Part shown: positions 1 through 5,627 of the stretch, in pieces
Layout: each line of letters starts with the position of its first letter
Numbering within the stretch: the first letter of the stretch is position 1
Assembly (NCBI RefSeq): GCF_964259225.1
Contig: NZ_CAXVKN010000086.1
DNA length: 7,704 bases
Origin: Catenibacterium mitsuoka_A
GTDB lineage: Bacteria > Bacillota_I > Bacilli_A > Erysipelotrichales > Coprobacillaceae
Strand: one strand, 5' to 3'
Notes under the pieces: generated by a model
What the model was told of the DNA's origin: nothing
What the model saw: only the letters and a program-made list of their open reading frames with translations
Database searches by the model: none
Translations under genes and position numbers: made by a program

Positions 1-9
1 CGGCCGCGC

Positions 10-47
10 GAATTGGGATAAAGGGGCATGCCCCTTTATCCCAATTC
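10..47. repeat. 38-bp perfect palindrome at the window edge
   Basis: Two 19-nt arms meet without a spacer, centred between 28 and 29 on GGGGCATGCCCC. Every base from 10 to 47 pairs with its mirror and the match stops at 9/48. No T-run follows, so it is not a standard intrinsic terminator. The ten bases before it are all G or C (CGGCCGCGCG), unlike the AT-rich remainder, and resemble a rare-cutter or linker sequence. It may be a fold-back or library artefact at a contig end, or a true cruciform or terminator of an upstream gene. Confidence 0.85.
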
Positions 48-83
48 CTTAATTCCAGTTTCATTTTACAATTGAGGTCTAAC

Positions 84-111
84 AAAAGTTACACCACTCT
101 AACTTTTTTTT
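84..111 (+). terminator. Weak intrinsic terminator upstream of the metal operon
   Basis: Arms AAAAGTTA (84-91) and TAACTTTT (100-107) enclose an 8-nt loop, and an unbroken T-run covers 104-111. The stem is AT-rich and therefore weak. It would end a transcript coming from upstream of the window. Confidence 0.45.
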
Positions 112-125
112 GTTCACAAACCTCC

Positions 126-172
126 TTTGTAGTGTTATTATTACAGTGTTAGATATAACTAACAATAGGAGG
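126..172 (+). promoter_or_regulatory. Promoter region with palindromic operator and strong RBS for the metal operon
   Basis: The element GTTAGATATAACTAAC (148-163) is an inverted repeat with GTTAG/CTAAC half-sites. It contains a likely -10 hexamer TATAAC (154-159), so a bound repressor would block RNA polymerase. No -35 close to consensus is visible: TTTGTA at 126 is 22 bp away and GTGTTA at 132 is 16 bp away. GTTAG/CTAAC half-sites resemble those recognised by DtxR/IdeR-type metal repressors, which fits the transport genes downstream, but the regulator is inferred. AGGAGG (167-172) lies 8 nt before the ATG at 181. Confidence 0.5.
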
Positions 173-180
173 AGACGAAT

Positions 181-408
181 ATGAAAGACTTATTCAAAAA
201 CAAATTATTATGGTCATTTGTAGGTGGTGTTGCTGCCACTGTTGCAGGCAGTAAGTTTGCAAAGAGTGACTGTGCAAGAAAAGCTGCAGTAAAATCAGTT
301 GCGACTGGTATGCAGTTAAAGGATCAGGCACTTGCATCATATGATACAATTGTAGAAGACGCAAAAGATATCTATGCTGAAGCTAAAAGCAAGAAAGAAG
401 CAAAATAG
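181..408 (+). CDS. Small one-pass membrane protein, DUF6110-like, partner of the P-type ATPase
   Basis: This 75-aa protein has a short hydrophobic N-terminal segment (about residues 9-27, with GG, Ala and Val) that reads as one membrane helix. An Ala/Lys/Asp-rich tail follows, predicted helical and probably cytoplasmic, with one Cys (31) and no His-rich or CxxC metal site. The start is set by AGGAGG 8 nt upstream. I recognise the pattern as that of the DUF6110 family, small proteins encoded next to P1B metal ATPases in Firmicutes. The architecture also recalls mycobacterial DUF1490/PacL proteins, which sit beside Ctp metal pumps and support them, so a scaffold or stabiliser role for the 703-aa ATPase is a fair inference. 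It is first in the operon, separated from the ATPase gene by an attenuator hairpin, which would make it the more abundant product. The family name is from recognition, not a search. Confidence 0.8.
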   Translation: MKDLFKNKLLWSFVGGVAATVAGSKFAKSDCARKAAVKSVATGMQLKDQALASYDTIVEDAKDIYAEAKSKKEAK

Positions 409-431
409 GAAATAGTCATTTCCTATTTTTT
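402..431 (+). terminator. Attenuator hairpin between the small protein and the ATPase gene
   Basis: Arms AAAATAGGAAAT (402-413) and ATTTCCTATTTT (418-429) form a perfect 12-bp stem with loop AGTC, and T-run 426-431 follows. The left arm overlaps the stop codon of the 75-aa gene (406-408). The ATPase RBS (AGGTG, 432-436) begins right after the T-run. With no new promoter visible, this is best read as a partial terminator that lowers ATPase expression relative to the small protein. Confidence 0.75.
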
Positions 432-444
432 AGGTGATAAGAGA

Positions 445-2556
445 ATGTTAGAGTATCGTATAGTACATGACATCCCAGGACGTATGAGAATACGTTATGG
501 CCGTTATCGCTTTTCTAGAAATAAGGCACTTGCCTTACATTTCGCATTATGTAAATGGGATATGGTTGAATCAGCCGATGTCAATGAAAGAACAGGTTCT
601 ATTTTATTCACTTACAGTGTTGATCAAAGAGATGCTTTGATTGACAAAATCAACTCTCTAGATATCCCTCACTTTGATGATGCACCTTATGAAAAGATCA
701 TTAAAGAAAACAAATATCTTATAGATCATCGTGATATCAACGATCAATACATTGGTAAATTCACCGCAATCATCGCAAGAAGATATGCTTCTAAATGGTT
801 TTTACCATTACCAGTAAGAAACGTATTAACTATTTATCATACAATTCGTTATGTAAAAGAAGGACTTAATTCTCTTGTACATAAACGTATTGATGTACCA
901 GTGTTAGATGCGACAAGTATTTCTGTTTCTTTATTATCAGGACAATGGGGTACAGCACGTAATATCATGTTCTTATTGAATATCTCTTCATTACTTGAAG
1001 ACTATACAAAGAAAACAACATCATTACAGCTTAAAGAAACATTGTCTGTGAATATTGATAAAGTATGGGTATTAGAAGAAGGAAAAGAAAAACAGATTCC
1101 TACAACTCATTTACAGAAAGAAGATATTGTAGTCGTACAGACAGGTTCTATGGTTCCAGTAGATGGTGAAGTAGTAAATGGTGAAGCCATGATCAATGAA
1201 TCAAGCTTTACTGGTGAACCATTAAGTAAGATGGTTAAACAAGGAAGTTCTGTTTTTGCAGGGACTGTTGTAGAAGAAGGAAAGATTTATATCAAGGTAA
1301 GAAATCTACAATTAGAAAGCCGTATTAATAAGATTGTAGATATGATTGATACAAACGAATCACTTAAAGCAGGTATCCAGTCTGGTGCTGAACATTTAGC
1401 TGATGCGATTGTACCTTATAGTTTTGTAGCTTTCTTTGGATTACTTCTTGCGACAAGAAATCTTACACGCGCTTCTTCAGTATTACTTGTAGATTATTCA
1501 TGTGCAATTAAGCTTTCTACATCTATTTCTATTATTAGTGCAATGCAGGAAGCAGGACGCCATTCTGTTATGGTTAAGGGTGGTAAATACCTAGAAGCAA
1601 TGGACCAGGCAGATACAATTGTCTTTGATAAAACAGGTACCCTTACAAATGCGCAGCCATTTGTACAGAAAGTGACACCAATAGGTAACTATACACGTGA
1701 TGAAGTATTACGTATTGCAGCTTGTTTAGAGGAACATTTCCCACATAGTGTGGCTAATGCGATAGTAAAACAGGCATCACTCGAACAATTACATCATGAA
1801 GAAGAACATGCTGAAGTGAAGTATATTATTGCGCATGGTATTGCGACTGTTTATCGTGATCAGCGTGCTATTATCGGTAGTGATCATTTTGTATTTGAAG
1901 ATGAACATATTACTAAAACGGAAGAAATAGAAACACTCATCAATAACTTACAAAGTGAAGGTGCAAGTTCTTTGATATTCCTCGCAATAGGAGGAGAACT
2001 CGCAGGTATTATTTCTATTTATGATCCACTTAAACCAGAAGCAAAAGAAACTATTATGAATCTTAGACGCAGTGGTTTTAAGAATATCATTATGTTGACA
2101 GGTGATAGTGAGAATGCAGCTAAGCATATTGCGGAAGAACTTAATATTGATGGTTACTTAGCAGGCGTATTACCTGAAGATAAAGCAAACTATGTCAAAA
2201 AATTAAGAGATGAAGGACATAAAGTTGTTATGGTAGGGGATGGTGTTAATGATACCCCAGCCTTATCTTGTGCGGATGTATCTATTTCCTTACAGGATAG
2301 TTCAGATATTGCGAGAGAACTTGCAGATGTCACATTAACATCTTCTTCACTAGAAGAAATAGTCGTATTTAAACAGTTATCAGCATTATTAATGAAACGT
2401 ATTAAACGTAACTATACAAGAATAGTTACTTTAAATACTGGATTAATATTATTAGGTATGTTTGGTATTTTACCAGCAAGTACAACATCACTTATTCATA
2501 ATGGTTCAACATTTGTCTTTGCGATGTCATCTTCTACATCATTATTAGATAATTGA
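445..2556 (+). CDS. P1B-type heavy-metal-translocating ATPase
   Basis: This 703-aa integral membrane pump couples ATP hydrolysis to transport of a transition metal. Residues 1-60 form an HMA_2-like domain with IPGRMR but no CxxC. The actuator motif TGEP is at 256-259, the phosphorylation motif DKTGT starts at Asp395, TGD is at 552-554 and the hinge GDGVND at 598-603. The HP-type motif is HFPH (431-434) in place of SEHP. The membrane metal site reads Tyr351-Ser352-Cys353 followed by AIK, where classical Cu/Zn/Cd pumps have CPC, and the downstream segment is STS rather than STP. Two membrane helices follow at the C-terminus. Length and motif order are complete, so the pump should be functional. 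The ion cannot be assigned: the DYSC-type site is outside the classical CPC group. It is translated from AGGTG 8 nt upstream of the ATG and follows the 75-aa partner in one operon. Confidence 0.95.
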   Translation: MLEYRIVHDIPGRMRIRYGRYRFSRNKALALHFALCKWDMVESADVNERTGSILFTYSVDQRDALIDKINSLDIPHFDDAPYEKIIKENKYLIDHRDINDQYIGKFTAIIARRYASKWFLPLPVRNVLTIYHTIRYVKEGLNSLVHKRIDVPVLDATSISVSLLSGQWGTARNIMFLLNISSLLEDYTKKTTSLQLKETLSVNIDKVWVLEEGKEKQIPTTHLQKEDIVVVQTGSMVPVDGEVVNGEAMINESSFTGEPLSKMVKQGSSVFAGTVVEEGKIYIKVRNLQLESRINKIVDMIDTNESLKAGIQSGAEHLADAIVPYSFVAFFGLLLATRNLTRASSVLLVDYSCAIKLSTSISIISAMQEAGRHSVMVKGGKYLEAMDQADTIVFDKTGTLTNAQPFVQKVTPIGNYTRDEVLRIAACLEEHFPHSVANAIVKQASLEQLHHEEEHAEVKYIIAHGIATVYRDQRAIIGSDHFVFEDEHITKTEEIETLINNLQSEGASSLIFLAIGGELAGIISIYDPLKPEAKETIMNLRRSGFKNIIMLTGDSENAAKHIAEELNIDGYLAGVLPEDKANYVKKLRDEGHKVVMVGDGVNDTPALSCADVSISLQDSSDIARELADVTLTSSSLEEIVVFKQLSALLMKRIKRNYTRIVTLNTGLILLGMFGILPASTTSLIHNGSTFVFAMSSSTSLLDN

Positions 2557-2561
2557 TTTAT

Positions 2562-2584
2562 AGCCCCTATTCTGGGGCTTTTTT
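2562..2584 (+). terminator. Intrinsic terminator of the metal operon
   Basis: The stem AGCCCC (2562-2567)/GGGGCT (2574-2579) has a 6-nt loop and is followed by a T-run to 2584. It starts five bases after the ATPase stop codon. Confidence 0.9.
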
Positions 2585-2614
2585 ATTTCCTGGGAAAAGA
2601 ACATATGTCAACTC

Positions 2615-2722
2615 AAGTTTACATGATAGTTGGTGGAGGTAACTGATCTTTAGGCCTATACTTGTAGAGGCACTATTCATAGAACTTTAATACGTCGTGA
2701 GCAAGAATTCCACCACTTCTAA
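2615..2722 (+). mobile_element. Degraded IS200/IS605-type right end or omegaRNA remnant 1
   Basis: No ORF is present. The stretch ends with AGCAAGAATTCC (2700-2711) followed by ACCACTTCTAA. The same AGCAAGAATTCC is repeated at 2955-2966, also followed by ACTTCTAA. This layout (a structured region, then GCAAGAATTCC and a terminal hairpin) resembles the right ends of IS1341/IS605 TnpB elements, where the omegaRNA lies. Here the right arm of the terminal hairpin is missing: the sequence breaks into a run of seven G (2727-2733), unusual in this DNA and a likely rearrangement junction. No tnpB coding sequence is visible. The left boundary is approximate. Confidence 0.4.
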
Positions 2723-2733
2723 AATAGGGGGGG

Positions 2734-3000
2734 TGCGGTAAACACGGCGTTTCGTTTTGCCATTATTATCAGCTTAAAATGTGCATTAAACATCGTAATA
2801 AGGTGATAGATGATGTGATCTCAAATCGTCTCAGGGAGATGTTTGAGAATCTATCTTAAGACATATAGGTTAGGGATTAGTCGAAAATAACGCTTGTAGA
2901 TATCATTTAGTCTTGACGGTAGTGTAAGGTTGCTAGCCAGTCAGTGGTGGTTGAAGCAAGAATTCCTGACTTCTAAGTGAAGCGTAAGTCGTGGTAGTTC
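2734..3000 (+). mobile_element. Degraded IS200/IS605-type right end or omegaRNA remnant 2, with terminal hairpin
   Basis: A nested fold is visible: GATAGAT (2805-2811) pairs with ATCTATC (2849-2855), and inside it CTCAAA (2820-2825) pairs with TTTGAG (2842-2847), then TCTC with GAGA. At the 3' end AGCAAGAATTCC (2955-2966) opens an imperfect hairpin. GACTT (2968-2972) pairs with AAGTC (2986-2990), with outer pairing of GAATTCC to GGTAGTTC ending at 3000. Such a subterminal palindrome is typical of IS200/IS605-family right ends. No TnpA or TnpB reading frame survives. I infer a solo or decayed element; the left boundary is uncertain, and a standalone structured RNA is an alternative. Confidence 0.4.
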
Positions 3001-3082
3001 GCAATGATATTGTTGCATATCCATTTTTTGACAAAGCTGCAAAGTGTTGGTTAACTTTGTATAAATAAGTCTTATAAGTTGC

Positions 3083-3158
3083 TTGGAATATAGGAATTTC
3101 TCGTTAAAATAGTAAAAATGAGATTGTGACACCACTGGTGTCACAATTCGGAAGGTGG
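3083..3158 (+). promoter_or_regulatory. Leader of the fossil gene: promoter, 25-bp palindrome and RBS
   Basis: A candidate promoter is TTGGAA (3083-3088), a 16-bp spacer and TAAAAT (3105-3110). ATTGTGACACCA (3123-3134) and TGGTGTCACAAT (3136-3147) form a perfect palindrome around one central C, placed just after the expected transcription start, like an operator or a leader hairpin. AAGGTGG (3152-3158) lies 9 nt before the ATG at 3168. Confidence 0.5.
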
Positions 3159-3167
3159 AATATTTGT

Positions 3168-3472
3168 ATGGGTAATGATTTGATGTCGGCAGCTAGATTA
3201 ATCCATATAATTGAGGAATCTAGACAAAATGCATTAAAAAAGTAAATGAGTTCTTAAGCAGGGGAATGGAAAACACTTCGTATGGCGATTCATATATAGA
3301 TGAGATTTCAAGAGAGATACATGAGATTTATCTAGTGGTATCGGATAAGCAGATGAAATCGTAAATACTGTCAATCCAAATCCAGTATGTGCAAGTGGCA
3401 CGGACTTAGCAACAATATGATAGGGAAGCTGTAGAATCACTTGAATGCATACAAGAAAAAGAGCCTGTCTAA
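3168..3472 (+). pseudogene. Decayed DUF1016/YhcG-like nuclease N-terminal fossil
   Basis: Translation from ATG 3168 (good RBS) gives 25 codons ending ALKK and a stop at 3243-3245. The -1 frame then continues as VNEFLSRGMENTSYGD..., ending near 3350. The next frame reads DEIVNTVNPNPVC...LATI (3352-3417), and a third shift gives DREAVESLECIQEKEPV with stop at 3470-3472. IEESRQNALKKVNE and SYGDSYIDEISREI match my memory of the N-terminal domain of DUF1016 (YhcG, PDDEXK nuclease) proteins, with the YW-x-IG segment between them deleted. The tail is not recognised. At least three shifts plus a deletion mean a dead gene. The first shift lies on A AAA AAG (3236-3242), a classical -1 slippery heptamer, but the other breaks argue against a working recoding event. 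Confidence 0.55.
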
Positions 3473-3484
3473 TAATAGACAGGC
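3463..3484 (-). terminator. Hairpin at the end of the fossil gene, terminator-like on the minus strand
   Basis: GCCTGTCTA (3463-3471) and TAGACAGGC (3476-3484) form a perfect 9-bp stem with a 4-nt loop. On the minus strand it is followed by TCTTTTTCTT, so it may act as a backup terminator there. On the plus strand no T-run follows. Confidence 0.45.
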
Positions 3485-3506
3485 CAGACAAAAAGGAAAA
3501 TATATT

Positions 3507-3593
3507 ATGAAAAAAACATTCTATAAGTATACTAATAAATTCCTGATATCAATGCAAATGAATACAAAAAAACAAATAAAAAACTTAAATTAA
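3507..3593 (+). CDS. Possible 28-aa basic peptide, unrecognised
   Basis: An ATG follows an AAAAGGAAAA purine stretch and opens 28 codons rich in Lys, Asn and Thr, beginning MKKTFYKYTNKF, before TAA at 3591. It lies between the fossil gene and the bidirectional terminator. There is no recognised family, the base composition is very AT-rich and such short frames arise by chance, so this may equally be non-coding. Confidence 0.2.
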   Translation: MKKTFYKYTNKFLISMQMNTKKQIKNLN

Positions 3594-3624
3594 AACCCCT
3601 TATAAATATTATGTTATACAAACT

Positions 3625-3664
3625 AAAAAAGCCTGGCGAGATGAGCATCTCAATAGGCTTTTTT
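3625..3664. terminator. Bidirectional terminator
   Basis: The outer stem AAAAAAGCCT (3625-3634)/AGGCTTTTTT (3655-3664) encloses an inner stem GAGAT (3638-3642)/ATCTC (3647-3651). A-run and T-run flank the GC part symmetrically, so it works on both strands. On the minus strand it would end the mazG-like/HNH transcript, whose last stop codon is at 3760; on the plus strand it would end any transcript from the decayed region. Confidence 0.85.
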
Positions 3665-3759
3665 ATTTAAGGAGTGGCTTAATATCAATTAAGTTCCTCT
3701 ATGATTATTGTAGAAAACTCTTTACTCAAATTCAATAGAATTCAAAAAACTAGAAAAAA

Positions 3760-4719
3760 TTATAGTTTCATTGATAGGTAGAACTTATCTACATAGTTAT
3801 TCATGATTGCAATATTGAGTTCTTCCTTGTATTTACTATTATTGATAGTTTCAATAAGAGCTTTGTTTCTTTTATTTAATTGTTCAATGACTTCTTTACT
3901 AGGTATATGATTGGATTTAGAAGAGTTATGACTTTTAGATGTAAGCACAAGATTCCAGATATCATCACTATACATGAATGACCAAGGAATTACATGATCT
4001 ACACTAATATCATCCATATCTAACTCATCTCCTGTATAAAAATCAATCGGTTTATTCATATTCTCTAGTAATATGTTTTTATATTTTGTAAGGTTATTTC
4101 TTCTAATCTGATTATCAGAGATACCCTTTACCTTAGATGTAATACGTGGCGCATTATTGAACTTCTCTAATAACTGTGCCCATTTATAATTGAGTAATTG
4201 TGATAAGACAAAACCATATTCTTTCAGCAACAATACCTGCTCTTTGTTGATGGAGATGTAGAGATAATTCTTATTGAGTACATAAAGATCCTTTTTCTCT
4301 TTATTCACATTCATAAAACGCCAGGATACATCATCTTTTAACTTTCTTGCACACTTCTTCAATACACTCTTATAGAAGTCTTGTTCTTTAGTAAGTTCTT
4401 CCTCAGCTTTATCAAACCAGATAGGAATAGAAGACCCTGTTAATTCTTTATACTTATCAATAAGTAAATCAACCTGTTGAACAATGACAGGTTTCTTTTT
4501 AATGTTTGATCCTTGTCTTAGATTAAAGAAGAATGTCTGATTCCAATAATACTTCACCATCTTATGAGCTATTGCATCAAAAGTAATTACATTGTTTTCT
4601 TCAATGTGATTAAGTGTATATACATTTTCAAGAATAGCACGTCCCCAGGCTAACTTATATGTATTATCATTATTCATATACTCAATTACGTTAAGCCAAT
4701 CCTGTATATACTTATTCAT
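3760..4719 (-). CDS. HNH endonuclease family protein
   Basis: This 319-aa soluble protein carries a C-terminal HNH nuclease domain (about residues 225-285). Asp241-His242 in SVDHVIPWSF is the metal and general-base pair, Asn256 in WNLVL is the middle residue, and the last position lies in SKSHNSSKSN (His264 or Asn265) with Lys268 and Asn270 nearby. HNH domains cut nucleic acids using one divalent metal. Residues 1-220 have no motif I can name; they are Lys, Asn and aromatic rich (for example YYWNQTFFFNL at 58-67) and probably bind the target or a partner. The same full-length architecture is familiar from other Firmicutes. The gene's ATG overlaps the end of the mazG-like gene by 8 bp, so the two are translationally coupled and probably act together. 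A defence or mobile-element role is inference; the substrate is unknown. The gene looks intact. Confidence 0.8.
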   Translation of the reverse strand: MNKYIQDWLNVIEYMNNDNTYKLAWGRAILENVYTLNHIEENNVITFDAIAHKMVKYYWNQTFFFNLRQGSNIKKKPVIVQQVDLLIDKYKELTGSSIPIWFDKAEEELTKEQDFYKSVLKKCARKLKDDVSWRFMNVNKEKKDLYVLNKNYLYISINKEQVLLLKEYGFVLSQLLNYKWAQLLEKFNNAPRITSKVKGISDNQIRRNNLTKYKNILLENMNKPIDFYTGDELDMDDISVDHVIPWSFMYSDDIWNLVLTSKSHNSSKSNHIPSKEVIEQLNKRNKALIETINNSKYKEELNIAIMNNYVDKFYLSMKL

Positions 4720-5034
4720 AGGAATCCTCTACATATTCTAGATAGATTTTCTTATCGAAGGCACCGTTACTACGTGCCTTCTTTTCTTTGATAGAAAGTA
4801 CTTCTTGATGATCAATATGAAGTGTATTCTCTAATACTTCTAATACATCAGCTATCTCTTTCTTAATATCTTCACCTTCAGCATCTATCACTTCATGACA
4901 TTCCTCTAATAACTTGTTTTTAAACATTTGAGATATTCTTCATCATTGAGTATTCTTGTTGCGCAAGTCTTATGATCATTTTCTATGATTTCAGGAATAC
5001 AATCTCTAATTAGCTTGTTGTAGATATGCTTCAT
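4712..5034 (-). pseudogene. MazG-like nucleotide pyrophosphohydrolase, frameshifted at an A5 run
   Basis: The gene starts at ATG 5034, 6 nt after AGAGGTG (5041-5047 on the complement), and reads KLIRDCIPEIIE..., as in phosphoribosyl-ATP pyrophosphohydrolase-like proteins. This frame stops at 4906 after 42 codons. The -1 frame continues from about 4924 as NKLLEECHEVIDAEGED...EIADVLEV..., to a stop at 4712, carrying the EExxE and ExxD metal-binding pattern of all-alpha NTP pyrophosphatases. Joined, the product is about 107 aa, the usual family length. An open frame of 71 aa (4712-4927) exists alone but lacks the N-terminal helix and has no RBS. The break lies at T TTA AAA (4924-4918), a valid -1 slippery heptamer, followed by a fifth A. 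One missing A explains it equally well. Its 3' end overlaps the HNH gene. Confidence 0.75.
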
Positions 5035-5087
5035 TGGAATCACCTCTTCACTAATCATACAACGAATAAAACAGATATAAAAGCATT

Positions 5088-5113
5088 GGTGATGATACGG
5101 TCATCATCTTTTT
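5088..5113 (+). terminator. Terminator-like hairpin ahead of the MerR gene
   Basis: GGTGATGA (5088-5095) pairs with TCATCATC (5101-5108), with one G-T pair and loop TACGG, and TTTTT (5109-5113) follows. It points along the plus strand, yet no plus-strand gene precedes it for over a kilobase. It may be an attenuator in a MerR leader, or the end of an antisense or small RNA starting in the preceding 50 bases. Confidence 0.6.
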
Positions 5114-5140
5114 AAATACGCGAAATTTACATCTTCTCTA

Positions 5141-5614
5141 ATGGAAAGGAGATTCGTAGTGTGGGTATTGCTATCACGTTTACGTGATAGCGTATCCTCA
5201 AGTTACGAGGATGTAAATAACGTGTTTAAGAAGATTGAGGAAGTGAGTAAGTTATCAGGAGTCAGTAAGCGTACATTACAGTATTATGATGATGAAGGTA
5301 TATTACCTGTTAAACGCTCAAAGAATAATTATAGACTCTATGATGATGAGACAATGGAAAGACTGTGGAAAATCTTATGGTACAAGGAAATGGGGTTTGA
5401 TTTAAGAGAAATTAAATTGATTCTAGGAGGAGTGAAACAGGAAACTGTAGTAGAAGAGAAAGTAAATAAACTCAATAATACGATTAGAGTATTAGAGGAA
5501 CAAAAGAAAGTGATAGAATATATACAGAGATATTCTATTCCAGTAAAGAGTGAAGAGAATAATCAGACATATAAAGATCAAGTCAAACAAATAAGAAAAG
5601 AACAAGGTGTGTAG
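5141..5614 (+). CDS. MerR-family transcriptional regulator
   Basis: The winged-helix domain starts around FKKIEEVSKLSGVSKRTLQYYDD, followed by the GILPVKRSKNNYRLY wing and WKILWYKEMGFDLREIKLIL. A short coiled coil (about 35 residues, NKLNNTIRVLEEQKKVIEYI) follows for dimerisation. There is no large effector domain. The start is uncertain. ATG 5141 gives 157 aa, and GTG 5159 has the better RBS (AAAGGAG 5145-5151, 7 nt away). GTG 5222, after GAGG 5207-5210, gives 130 aa and starts exactly where other MerR proteins do. The extra 20-27 codons coincide with two DNA hairpins (5170-5191 and 5194-5212) and are probably leader, not protein. The gene lies 13 nt before the 5628 gene in an apparent operon, which it likely regulates. 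The effector is unknown. Confidence 0.85.
   Translation: MERRFVVWVLLSRLRDSVSSSYEDVNNVFKKIEEVSKLSGVSKRTLQYYDDEGILPVKRSKNNYRLYDDETMERLWKILWYKEMGFDLREIKLILGGVKQETVVEEKVNKLNNTIRVLEEQKKVIEYIQRYSIPVKSEENNQTYKDQVKQIRKEQGV
5170..5191. repeat. Inverted repeat at the start of the MerR gene (operator candidate)
   Basis: Arms GCTATCACGT (5170-5179) and ACGTGATAGC (5182-5191) are perfect around a central TT. A dyad here suits a MerR dimer acting on its own gene, or a leader RNA hairpin. Confidence 0.6.
5194..5212 (+). promoter_or_regulatory. Hairpin masking the RBS of the internal MerR start
   Basis: ATCCTC (5194-5199) pairs with GAGGAT (5207-5212) across a 7-nt loop. The right arm holds GAGG, the only Shine-Dalgarno-like element for GTG 5222, so folding would hide it. 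Confidence 0.4.
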
Positions 5615-5627
5615 GAGGGAAGAACTT

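Noticed and set aside
3028..3065. Consensus -35 TTGACA (3028-3033) as a promoter with TATAAA (3060-3065)
   Set aside because: The spacing is 26 bp, too long for sigma-A; the TTGGAA/TAAAAT pair further down fits better.
2941..3144. 67-aa open frame on the minus strand
   Set aside because: It lies across the terminal hairpin of the transposon-like remnant, has no recognisable domain and fits the structured-repeat reading better than a gene.
3234..3491. 85-aa open frame on the minus strand
   Set aside because: It is the antisense of the DUF1016-like fossil, whose plus-strand frames carry the recognisable protein sequence.
5607..5627. GTG start at 5607 for the gene after MerR
   Set aside because: It would put the strong AGGAGG inside the coding sequence; ATG 5628 is correctly spaced from that RBS.
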